Notes: generated from the sequence alone by a model not told the origin. A stretch of 7,912 nt of DNA from Bacteriovoracaceae bacterium UBA4573 (GCA_002387735.1 DGKJ01000022.1:1-7912), one strand, 5' to 3'; counted from the first letter of the stretch, positions 1-5,294 are shown. Translations and numbers: made by a program.

Positions 1-27
1 ACGAGCAGCGGATTTGAGAGTTTTCAT
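1..27 (-). CDS. start of a downstream gene leaving the window (5' end only)
   Basis: On the minus strand an ATG at 27-25 overlaps the TGA stop of the adenine deaminase gene in an ATGA arrangement. The frame then stays open to the window edge and reads MKTLKSAAR. Such 4-bp overlaps are typical of translationally coupled genes in one operon, and this is the only reason for the call. Only nine codons are visible, with no strong Shine-Dalgarno in front of them, so no function can be given. It could be chance. Confidence 0.35.
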
Positions 28-1718
28 GCTGACACCGAGATGATCTTAAATTGTTCTACGTCGATTAAACCGCGATCTGTAAGTTTTAGCTTCGGAATTA
101 CGGGCAAACTCAAAAAAGCTAACTGTAAAAAAGGTTCGCTCAGTTCACAGCCGATCGTGCGACTTGCTGTTCGCAGAGATCGAAGTTTTGTAACAATTTC
201 ACTCGTGGGCGCGGGCGTCATCAGCCCACCAACGGGCAAGGCGAGATCGGCTAGTACCTTGGCGTTTTGAACGACACAAAAGCCGCCGCCGGTCTTAATC
301 AAATGAGCCAGAGCCGCTCGCATATCGCCCGTATTGTTGCCTACGACAATTAAATTGTGGCTGTCATGGCCGACACTAGATGCGATGGCTCCGTTTAAAC
401 TAGCGCCAAATCCTGAGACGTAACCGTTGGCTGGTTTGTGCCCGTGTCCGTAGCGTTCCAGTACCGAAAGTCGAGCGATGCCGGAATCGGTAGAGTCAGC
501 CACTGAGTGGGTCGTGATAATTTTACCTTCGATCGCGCCGATGACGTGCACTCTCCCTTTGGGACCGGTGAGTTCAGCTTCTGTCGGAGCTGCAGCACGA
601 ATGGAATGTGCGCCCAGGTTGGTGCGCGTGAGCGAATCGTCGAATGCAAGCTCTTGGACTGGAGTGCCGCGTAAATACACCGTTCGAATGGCGCAGGTCG
701 GTGCGTCATCGAGAACAATGATGTTTGCCCAACGCCCGGGGGTCACTGCACCTACTTCGCGCAGTCCGTAATGGCGAGCTACACTGTACGAAGCGGCCCG
801 ATAAACAGACTCAGACGGCACTCCGGAACGCAGTGCTTTTCGAACGAGATGATCGATGTGACCTTCGTGTTCGATGTCGAGTGGGTTGCGGTCATCGGTG
901 CAGAAGCCGACAGTCGCCGATGAATACGCGTTTAAGATTGGTAAAAGCGCGTCGAGGTCTTTGGCGACGCTGCCCTCACGGATCCACACGGCCATCCCTT
1001 TTAAAAGTTTTTCTTGAGCCTCGGATAACTCCGAAGATTCGTGACAGCTAGATATGCCACACGCGGCGTAGGCGGAGAGGTCTTTGCCGCGTAGTTGGGG
1101 TGCGTGGCCGTCGATCGGTCGATCTGAAAACGCCTCAAGCTTGGCGTGCACTTCTGGGCTGCGATTCAAAACGCCGGGCACGTTCATGACTTCGGCTAAA
1201 CCCAGCGCCCGCGAGCGATCTTTAAGTGCGGCAAGTTGCGCCGCCGTGATCGTGCCGCCGCCGTTGGTTTCAAGATGAGTGGCTGGTACGCACGAGCTGA
1301 GCATGACGTGGAGATCTAAATTGGTTTTTTCGGCGCAGTCTAAAAAATAGGTTAGCCCCTCGACGCCCAGCACATTTGCCAACTCATGAGGGTCGCAAAT
1401 AGCCGACGTTGTACCGCGCGCGAGCACGGCTTGTTCGAACCGTCCGGGCACCATGCAAGAACTTTCAATGTGTACGTGAGCATCGATAAACCCTGGTACA
1501 ACCGCAGCACCTTTTAGATCGATGGTGCGGTGGGCGGTGTAGCCTGAGTCCAAGCCGACCACGCGTCCGTGGTGCACAGCGATGTCGGTGTGAACCCATT
1601 GACCCGAGTGGACTTCGAGTAATTTAGCGTTTTTAAGCAATAGCTGAGCGGGAATTATGCCGCGCGCAGCCTGCAGAGTTTCGGTATAGTGACCAGAAGT
1701 CAATAGCGACAGAACCAC
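24..1718 (-). CDS. ade: adenine deaminase
   Basis: Cytoplasmic metal-dependent amidohydrolase that converts adenine and water to hypoxanthine and ammonia in purine salvage. The 564-residue product matches the E. coli Ade layout (about 590 residues) along its whole length. An N-terminal composite beta domain leads into the TIM barrel with PGFIDAHVHIESS (75-87; metal-binding HVH), CDPHE (108-112), DGH (203-205), CHES (225-228), FCTDDRNP (272-279) and HEGHIDH (284-290). The Ade-specific C-terminal domain carries VLERYGHG and GHDSHN, and ends with the conserved FLSLPVIPKLKLTDRGL stretch. No key residue appears to be missing. The start is a GTG at 1718, with an in-frame stop four codons upstream. 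The Shine-Dalgarno-like GAGGTGG overlaps that GTG, so a TTG at codon 6 (1703) is a possible real start. Family assignment is secure; the exact start is not. Confidence 0.96.
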   Translation of the reverse strand: MVLSLLTSGHYTETLQAARGIIPAQLLLKNAKLLEVHSGQWVHTDIAVHHGRVVGLDSGYTAHRTIDLKGAAVVPGFIDAHVHIESSCMVPGRFEQAVLARGTTSAICDPHELANVLGVEGLTYFLDCAEKTNLDLHVMLSSCVPATHLETNGGGTITAAQLAALKDRSRALGLAEVMNVPGVLNRSPEVHAKLEAFSDRPIDGHAPQLRGKDLSAYAACGISSCHESSELSEAQEKLLKGMAVWIREGSVAKDLDALLPILNAYSSATVGFCTDDRNPLDIEHEGHIDHLVRKALRSGVPSESVYRAASYSVARHYGLREVGAVTPGRWANIIVLDDAPTCAIRTVYLRGTPVQELAFDDSLTRTNLGAHSIRAAAPTEAELTGPKGRVHVIGAIEGKIITTHSVADSTDSGIARLSVLERYGHGHKPANGYVSGFGASLNGAIASSVGHDSHNLIVVGNNTGDMRAALAHLIKTGGGFCVVQNAKVLADLALPVGGLMTPAPTSEIVTKLRSLRTASRTIGCELSEPFLQLAFLSLPVIPKLKLTDRGLIDVEQFKIISVSA

Positions 1719-1840
1719 CTCAGATTACGATTATGAAATTAACCTAAAACTAACATGGGGGACAGGCAGTTTCACCTGTTTTAGAAAATTGACTTCCTCC
1801 AGCAATTTCACTAATGCCAGGGAACAAAGGGGTAGACGGA
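1719..1840. promoter_or_regulatory. divergent intergenic region with promoter signals and an inverted repeat
   Basis: This segment must hold the promoters of ade (leftward) and of the secreted-protein operon (rightward). On the plus strand TTGACT (1789-1794) is a good -35, but the hexamer 17 bp further on (TAATGC) is a poor -10. On the minus strand CATAAT (1735-1730) is a reasonable -10 that would place transcription only about 5 nt before the ade GTG; I see no clear -35 for it. Between them is an inverted repeat, ACAGG (1762-1766) and CCTGT (1775-1779), spaced by 8 bp, which could be an operator. AAAGGGG at 1827-1833 is the Shine-Dalgarno of the rightward gene. All assignments here are by eye. 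Confidence 0.4.
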
Positions 1841-2716
1841 ATGTTTAAACTGAGTCGCGCGATTATACTGATGAGCGTCATGGGTGGCACGGGTGTGTCG
1901 GCGCTCGCCGGACCGTTTGATGCCACGAATATTGCGAACGCCAAAAGCTCGCGCGATTGCGCCAATGTTCTGCAAGCTCGTAGCGATCGTGTGTTATTTG
2001 GAAACTTTCGGGTCGAACATGTAAGTTTATATTTTAATGCTGCTCTTGAGGCGTTTGGCGCACGAACTGGAAGAGTGATGGGGGACCCCGGGAATGCGGC
2101 ACTCGTACTCTATCAAATGGGACATGATTTCGAATTTGCTGTGCGCGGACCGGCGGGCATTGAGTGGCACCCTTCGAGTGTGATTGGCCGTGCGATGGTC
2201 GAAAACTCTGCGAATGGTACACCGCTAGAAAAATCAGATATTCTTGATCTAAAGCCGGGGTTCGAATTAACGGTGCGGTGGCTTGCGATTTTACACGAAG
2301 CAAAGGCGGCACTGGTGCCGGAATACGCGGAGCAGCTTCCAAATGGCGCGGTATCAAACGGAGTGATTTATCGTAGAGAAGGTTATTTCGGGCTCGACGT
2401 GTTTGCGCTTTTTAGTAGATCTCAAATGGAGGCGTTGCTTTGGGCAAGTCTATCGAGCGTCGCCACAAATGTGCAACCCTCTTTGAGTCGGCTAAACCTG
2501 CTTCATGTCGAGGAAATTTTGCGGGCCGGTGGGTTCGGCGTAAGAGAAAGTTATTTAATCGCGATTCGTCTACAGCAGCAGCGATATGCGTTGAACTATT
2601 TTATTTCGCGACTTGAAGAGTACCAAATCGAAGCCGCAGAAGCCCAGGCGCTTCGCAATTTGTTTTGGTTGAGCTCAAAGTCTGTTGCTGAACCACCAGC
2701 GCCACTACCGCGATGA
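1841..2716 (+). CDS. secreted protein of unknown function
   Basis: I do not recognise this family. The 291-residue product begins with a Sec-type signal peptide: a Lys/Arg n-region, a hydrophobic stretch AIILMSVMGG, and a likely signal peptidase I site after ALA (residue 23). This predicts a periplasmic or extracellular location. I prefer the ATG at 1841 because GGGG (1829-1832) lies 8 nt upstream and because the signal peptide starts there; an in-frame ATG at 1814 would put nine polar residues in front and has no visible ribosome site. The mature part is mixed alpha/beta in character, has one cysteine (residue 40, no lipobox), a helical, Gln-, Glu- and Ala-rich C-terminal third and a Pro-rich tail. 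Its stop overlaps the ATG of the methyltransferase gene, so the two are probably one operon, although a functional link is not obvious. Confidence 0.85.
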   Translation: MFKLSRAIILMSVMGGTGVSALAGPFDATNIANAKSSRDCANVLQARSDRVLFGNFRVEHVSLYFNAALEAFGARTGRVMGDPGNAALVLYQMGHDFEFAVRGPAGIEWHPSSVIGRAMVENSANGTPLEKSDILDLKPGFELTVRWLAILHEAKAALVPEYAEQLPNGAVSNGVIYRREGYFGLDVFALFSRSQMEALLWASLSSVATNVQPSLSRLNLLHVEEILRAGGFGVRESYLIAIRLQQQRYALNYFISRLEEYQIEAAEAQALRNLFWLSSKSVAEPPAPLPR

Positions 2717-3882
2717 GTGAGAGTGGAATTGCCAGTTCTCAGTGGATAGCCACCTGCCCTCACGAGACGGTCGACGTGCTCGATTCGGAACTCGAGTCAC
2801 TTCGTATTCACAATAGAAATAAATTCTATCGCGGTGTGTTTTTTGAGTGCGATCTAGAAACCGCCTATCGAGCTCATCTGCTTTTACGTACGGCCAGCCG
2901 AATTCAACGCGTGGTTGCGAAGTTTAAGATGACGAGCTTAGAATCGCTCCAGGCGGGACTTAACGAGATTACATGGCCAGATTGGTTGCGATCTCATCGG
3001 CCCTTTCAGGTGAGTCCTGCGCTCACCGACGAACACGCGCAAGAACTCGATTCTGAGCAAATTGTTGCCGCAGTAGTGCGGTCCATCGAGTCCAGTGCAT
3101 TTAAGGCAGGGCCTCCGAAATTTAATCCCGAAGCCAAAGAACCAATTAACATAGTGTTATTCGTGCGAGACGGCAATTGTGTGCTCGGCATTGATACAGC
3201 GGGGCGGGCTTTGCACAAACGCGGATGGCGTACCAACGGACATCCCGCCGTACTCAAAGAAACGCTTGCGGCGTCAATTTTACTACTCGCAGGCTACACT
3301 GGCGACGAACCGTTGCTCGATCCCATGTGCGGCTCGGGCACCATCGCCATCGAAGCGGCCTATATCGCGCTCAATAAAGCGCCGCTTATTCATCGCGGCA
3401 AAGACGATTTTTCATTGGAACACTTGGTGGGATTTGATCGGTCCTTGTGGCGAAAGGTTTCGGATCAATTGCGAGCCGGAAAAAGAGCTGAATTATTGGC
3501 GCCTATCAGGCTTTCCGATATTAATGCAAAGTATGTAGAAGTGGCACGAGCATCAGCTAAAAAAGCCCGTGTGGAAAAGTACCTAGAATTTTCTGTGGCG
3601 CGTTTTCAAGACTGTGTACCGAAAACTGAACACGGTCTGCTCGTGATGAATCTTCCCTACGGTGAACGCATAGGCGGAAGTGCGGTGCGCGCGTTGTACG
3701 CCGACGTTGGTCGAGTTATCGAAAATCGTTTTCGCGGTTGGCGTGTGGCTTTGCTGTTACCTACCGAAATACCTGATGCTTGGTTGGGACTTTCGGTGAA
3801 TCAAAAAGTCGCGCTGAGAAACGGTGCCTTGCCGGTGAAGTTGTTGCTGGTGGGTAGGAAGAGAGAGCGTCTCGTTGGATAA
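2713..3882 (+). CDS. THUMP-domain class I SAM-dependent RNA methyltransferase (RlmL/YpsC-type)
   Basis: Cytoplasmic methyltransferase, most likely making N2-methylguanosine in rRNA. The 389 residues match the single-domain YpsC-type length rather than the E. coli RlmL-RlmK fusion (about 700). Residues about 10-165 form the ferredoxin-like and THUMP RNA-binding region. ALHKRGWR (166-173) is the usual link to the catalytic domain. LLDPMCGSGTIAIEAA (201-216) is the SAM-binding motif I. SDIN (268-271) gives an acidic residue at the ribose-binding position. NLPYGERIG (313-321) is the catalytic motif IV; relatives usually have NPPYGER, so Leu replaces the first Pro. The ATG is embedded in the stop of the upstream gene (ATGA) and has no evident Shine-Dalgarno, which points to translational coupling. 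Substrate base is inferred from the family and could differ, for example another rRNA or a tRNA guanosine. Confidence 0.9.
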   Translation: MSESGIASSQWIATCPHETVDVLDSELESLRIHNRNKFYRGVFFECDLETAYRAHLLLRTASRIQRVVAKFKMTSLESLQAGLNEITWPDWLRSHRPFQVSPALTDEHAQELDSEQIVAAVVRSIESSAFKAGPPKFNPEAKEPINIVLFVRDGNCVLGIDTAGRALHKRGWRTNGHPAVLKETLAASILLLAGYTGDEPLLDPMCGSGTIAIEAAYIALNKAPLIHRGKDDFSLEHLVGFDRSLWRKVSDQLRAGKRAELLAPIRLSDINAKYVEVARASAKKARVEKYLEFSVARFQDCVPKTEHGLLVMNLPYGERIGGSAVRALYADVGRVIENRFRGWRVALLLPTEIPDAWLGLSVNQKVALRNGALPVKLLLVGRKRERLVG

Positions 3883-3902
3883 TGGCGCTAACAATTAAAC
3901 AT

Positions 3903-4015
3903 TGGTGGAGCTGATGGCTTCGACCTCCTGGCCTTCGCTACTCAGCCATAGTTGGCTGGCATCCTGCCAGCACTTTTATAGCACCACTTTCGCGCCTCGC
4001 GCGAGAAGTGGTGGA
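3903..4015 (-). repeat. tRNA-Ala 3'-end repeat, copy A
   Basis: This 113-bp segment matches 4948-5060 at 110 positions, in the same orientation, 1045 bp apart. It begins with TGGTGGAGCTGAT (3903-3915). On the minus strand that is the 3' end of the tRNA-Ala gene: two T-stem bases, the acceptor strand, A73 and CCA. It ends with a second, shorter copy (TGGTGGA, 4009-4015). Inside are a hairpin with loop TCC (3955-3971) and a long hairpin (3982-4013) with a 1-nt bulge. It starts 20 bp after the methyltransferase stop. Strand is given relative to the tRNA. Confidence 0.9.
3955..3979 (+). terminator. probable rho-independent terminator after the methyltransferase gene
   Basis: A 7-bp stem GCTGGCA/TGCCAGC with a TCC loop is followed by ACTTTTAT. 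It lies 73 bp past the methyltransferase stop, inside repeat copy A, and is the only terminator-like element before the toxin promoter. The T tract is short, so efficiency may be moderate. Confidence 0.5.
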
Positions 4016-4056
4016 TTCGGCGCACCCTCTTAAATTTCGAAGACTTAACTCCTCAG

Positions 4057-4073
4057 TAAGACAGAATTAAGAC
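4057..4073 (+). repeat. TAAGAC double repeat, upstream copy
   Basis: TAAGACAGAATTAAGAC contains TAAGAC twice, 11 bp apart (about one helical turn). A 15/17 match occurs at 4805-4821 on the other side of the toxin-antitoxin genes. It lies just upstream of the operon promoter. Role unknown: a regulator site or a cassette-boundary mark are both possible. Confidence 0.5.
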
Positions 4074-4089
4074 AAAGCAAAAACGGATC

Positions 4090-4119
4090 TTGCGGTATCA
4101 TAACCATTTGGTTATAATA
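4090..4119 (+). promoter_or_regulatory. toxin-antitoxin promoter with overlapping palindromic operator
   Basis: TTGCGG (4090-4095) and a perfect TATAAT (4113-4118) are separated by 17 bp, a strong sigma-70-type promoter. The palindrome ATAACCA-TT-TGGTTAT (4100-4115) fills the spacer and overlaps the -10. Allowing one mismatched pair it extends to 4096-4119. This is where the antitoxin of such operons normally binds to repress its own promoter, so I infer HigA-type autoregulation. The predicted transcript start is G4125, the first base of the toxin GTG codon. Confidence 0.8.
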
Positions 4120-4124
4120 GTTTG

Positions 4125-4457
4125 GTGAAAATCAGCTTCTTTGAGTCCCGGTCGGGACGCAGCTACTTTGAAGATTTTCTGGATGATCTGCACCGGAATG
4201 ACCGGGCAGCCATCTTGGCGGTATTTGCTGATATCCAGGAGCACGGACTAAATGCAATCGGCTGCCAGTTTAGGCAGCTCGAGGGCAAACTTTGGGAGAT
4301 TAAGATTCGGACAGCCGGAGGCGGCTGGCGGTTCTTTTACGTTATGCTGGCCCCGGATCATATGCATGTGCTGCATTCGTATAAGAAACAAGGCCAAAAG
4401 GCCCCGAAGCACGAGCTTGAGGTCGCGAGAAAGCGATTGAAGGAGACATCAAGATGA
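4125..4457 (+). CDS. higB: HigB/RelE-superfamily toxin (phage Gp49-like family)
   Basis: Predicted ribosome-dependent mRNA interferase of a type II toxin-antitoxin pair, about 110 residues, the usual length. Family marks are the N-terminal strand KISFFESR, the QLEGKLWEIKIR strand pair, the GGGWRFFYV core strand, VLHSYKKQGQKAPKHELEVARKRL with the conserved basic Lys cluster, and a C-terminal helix. Start choice: GTG at 4125 (a TTG at 4122 is in frame and adjacent). No Shine-Dalgarno precedes it; the -10 box ends only 6 bp before the GTG, so the mRNA is probably leaderless. The toxin comes first and its stop overlaps the antitoxin ATG, the toxin-first order typical of higBA. Toxin activity has not been shown; the symbol denotes the family. 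Confidence 0.9.
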   Translation: MKISFFESRSGRSYFEDFLDDLHRNDRAAILAVFADIQEHGLNAIGCQFRQLEGKLWEIKIRTAGGGWRFFYVMLAPDHMHVLHSYKKQGQKAPKHELEVARKRLKETSR

Positions 4458-4771
4458 AAAAAACGAAAGGCGTCTCGCTTGAGACTGTGATTGAAAGACA
4501 GATTAAGAAGGATAAGGATTTTCGAATTCTTTTCGATGAGCGCAGGTTTTATTTACAAGTAGCTCACCTCATCACCAATCTTCGAGCAAAGTCTGGTCTT
4601 TCCCAAAGTGAGGTGGCTAAAGCTGCGGGAGTAAGCCAACCCCTCATTGCACGACTAGAAAAAGGTGATCAACGCCGTGCTCCGACCTTTGATACGATTT
4701 ATCGGATTCTAAAGACGCTCGGGTATCAACTCGAGATCAGTGTGACACGCGATCATCGAAAAGCAGCGTAA
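4454..4771 (+). CDS. higA: HigA-type antitoxin, XRE-family HTH regulator
   Basis: The 105-residue DNA-binding antitoxin should neutralise the preceding toxin by direct binding and repress the shared promoter. Residues about 36-93 form a lambda-repressor-like five-helix HTH_3 domain, with LRAKSGLSQSEVAKAAGVSQ and LIARLEKGDQ as the helix-turn-helix and recognition-helix region. The first 35 residues are charged (IERQIKKDKDF) and probably helical; in this family such extensions contact the toxin or the DNA. The ATG overlaps the toxin stop (ATGA). A strong Shine-Dalgarno GAAGGAG (4439-4445) sits 8 nt upstream, unlike the toxin, which has none; this would favour antitoxin over toxin synthesis. The likely operator is the palindrome at 4100-4115. 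Confidence 0.93.
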   Translation: MKKTKGVSLETVIERQIKKDKDFRILFDERRFYLQVAHLITNLRAKSGLSQSEVAKAAGVSQPLIARLEKGDQRRAPTFDTIYRILKTLGYQLEISVTRDHRKAA

Positions 4772-4804
4772 GTCGAGTATGGTTTTTAGCCTACTCGTGT
4801 GTGG

Positions 4805-4821
4805 TAAGACAAAACTAAGAC
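4805..4821 (+). repeat. TAAGAC double repeat, downstream copy
   Basis: TAAGACAAAACTAAGAC differs from the upstream copy at 4057-4073 at two positions and keeps the 11-bp TAAGAC spacing. The two copies bracket the toxin-antitoxin genes in direct orientation. Confidence 0.5.
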
Positions 4822-4843
4822 CACCCCCGTGATTTCGGGGGTG
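4822..4843 (+). terminator. GC-rich hairpin after the antitoxin gene
   Basis: A perfect 8-bp stem CACCCCCG/CGGGGGTG closes a 6-nt loop. It lies 50 bp beyond the antitoxin stop and is the strongest structure there. No T tract follows on the plus strand, so it is either a non-canonical terminator or a 3'-end stabiliser; the minus strand has only a weak T-rich run after it. Confidence 0.4.
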
Positions 4844-4947
4844 ACCCTGTGATGTTCTCTTGGAAGCGGTCTCGCTAAACCCGCTTAACCTTTCGCTTTT
4901 GATTTTTGATACTTGCTCTGAAAACGATCAAATCCGAACTCGAAAAA

Positions 4948-5053
4948 TGGTGGAGCTGATGGCTTCGGCCTCCTGGCATTCGCTACTCAGCCATGGTTGG
5001 CTGGCATCCTGCCAGCACTTTTATAGCACCACTTTCGCGCCTCGCGCGAGAAG
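4948..5053 (-). repeat. tRNA-Ala 3'-end repeat, copy B
   Basis: A 106-bp unit starting with the 13-nt tRNA-Ala end (4948-4960) and running to the next tRNA end at 5054. Together with the first 7 bp of copy C it is 110/113 identical to copy A; the three differences are at 4968, 4978 and 4995. It contains the GCTGGCA-TCC-TGCCAGC hairpin (5000-5016) followed by ACTTTTAT, and a 14-bp hairpin with one bulged G (5027-5058). The latter's outer strand is the tRNA end of copy C. Confidence 0.9.
5000..5024 (+). terminator. terminator-like hairpin in repeat copy B
   Basis: Identical to the hairpin at 3955-3979: a 7-bp stem, TCC loop, then ACTTTTAT. It faces rightward reading from the toxin-antitoxin operon and would stop it before it runs antisense into the tRNA gene. 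Confidence 0.45.
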
Positions 5054-5156
5054 TGGTGGAGCTGATGGCTCGTGCTTTCCTGCGCTCGCTACTCAGTTAA
5101 GGAAGGTCGGCATCCTGCCTCCTTTTTACAAACCACCAATCCGCCTGCGGCGGAAT
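5054..5156 (-). repeat. tRNA-Ala 3'-end repeat, copy C (diverged)
   Basis: A 103-bp unit directly next to the tRNA gene. It begins with the 13-nt tRNA end (5054-5066), shares TCGCTACTCAG and GGCATCCTGCC with copies A and B, and is otherwise strongly diverged. It nevertheless keeps the two hairpins in the same places, with changed but still paired bases. The second hairpin (5133-5162) uses the true tRNA 3' end as its outer strand. Confidence 0.85.
5101..5127 (+). terminator. terminator-like hairpin in repeat copy C
   Basis: GGCA-TCC-TGCC (5109-5119) is extended beyond a small internal loop by AAGG/CCTT pairing and followed by TTTTT. Its position in the unit equals that of the hairpins in copies A and B. 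It is oriented to stop rightward transcription just before the tRNA gene. Confidence 0.4.
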
Positions 5157-5162
5157 TGGTGG
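5133..5162 (-). terminator. hairpin overlapping the tRNA-Ala 3' end, possible tRNA terminator
   Basis: A 13-bp stem with loop TGC and one bulged A (5154). On the minus strand it begins with the last 6 nt of the tRNA (CCACCA) and is followed by TTTGT. It could terminate tRNA transcription, but it would also pair with the CCA end that must be freed. The T tract is weak. Confidence 0.4.
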
Positions 5163-5232
5163 AGCTGATCGGGATTGAACCGACGACCCCCACAATGCCA
5201 TTGTGGTGCTCTCCCAGCTGAGCTACAGCCCC
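5157..5232 (-). tRNA. tRNA-Ala(GGC)
   Basis: A 76-nt cloverleaf is seen on the minus strand. The acceptor GGGGCTG pairs with CAGCTCC (one G-T), followed by A73 and an encoded CCA. The D arm is GCTC/GAGC; the anticodon arm is CCACA-ATGGCAT-TGTGG, with anticodon GGC reading GCC and GCU alanine codons. There is a 5-nt variable loop, and the T arm GTCGG-TTCAATC-CCGAT has a G-T first pair. It lies 62 bp downstream of the small secreted-protein gene on the same strand. TTGCGT/TTAACT (5294-5289, 5272-5267, spacing 16) is a weak candidate promoter; a TTGACA at 5256-5251 is too close to the gene to serve. Co-transcription with the upstream gene is possible. Confidence 0.97.
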
Positions 5233-5294
5233 ATTCATTAACGAACGAATTGTCAAAGAAACCGCAAGTTAACGCCAGCTTTTCAAAAACGCAA

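Larger units (their letters stand above)
4016..4947. mobile_element. 932-bp toxin-antitoxin segment between tRNA-end repeats (putative cassette)
   Basis: The segment is flanked by TGGTGGA on both sides (4009-4015 and 4948-4954). If it is removed together with one TGGTGGA, the left repeat unit joins the right one at exactly the spacing seen between neighbouring units. That is what insertion at a tRNA-end sequence, or later separation of tandem units, would leave. It encodes the toxin and antitoxin only; there is no integrase or transposase and I see no convincing terminal inverted repeats. It could therefore be a passive cassette moved in trans, or the product of repeat-mediated recombination. 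The mobile reading is inference. Confidence 0.35.
4772..4947. other. non-coding 3' flank of the toxin-antitoxin operon
   Basis: No gene seen. The stretch holds a weak stem CGAGTA/TACTCG (4774-4779, 4792-4797), the second TAAGAC repeat, the GC-rich hairpin at 4822-4843, a further 6-bp inverted repeat AAGCGG/CCGCTT (4863-4884), and an AT-rich run up to the right-hand tRNA-end repeat. Reading frames that cross from here into the repeats look like chance. Confidence 0.6.

Noticed and set aside
395..1278. Several open frames of 60-110 codons opposite or alongside ade
   Set aside because: All are embedded in a well-conserved ade gene, with no ribosome sites and no recognisable motifs.
4016..4947. 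Insertion sequence or transposon
   Set aside because: No transposase and no terminal inverted repeats are visible; only the flanking tRNA-end repeats argue for mobility.
3903..5162. Possibility of a CRISPR array or integron attC array
   Set aside because: The units are about 105 bp, adjoin directly without unique spacers, and have no integrase or Cas genes nearby. The conserved ends are tRNA sequence, not attC core sites.
4860..5168. 102-codon plus-strand reading frame across repeats B and C
   Set aside because: It lies wholly in non-coding repeat and hairpin sequence, ends inside the tRNA gene and shows no protein-like pattern. The repeats differ by non-multiples of three, so the frame is not preserved between units.
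5228..5256. TTGACA at 5256-5251 (minus strand) as the tRNA promoter
   Set aside because: A -10 at normal spacing would fall inside the tRNA's first bases (TGGGGC), so this hexamer cannot drive the mature tRNA.
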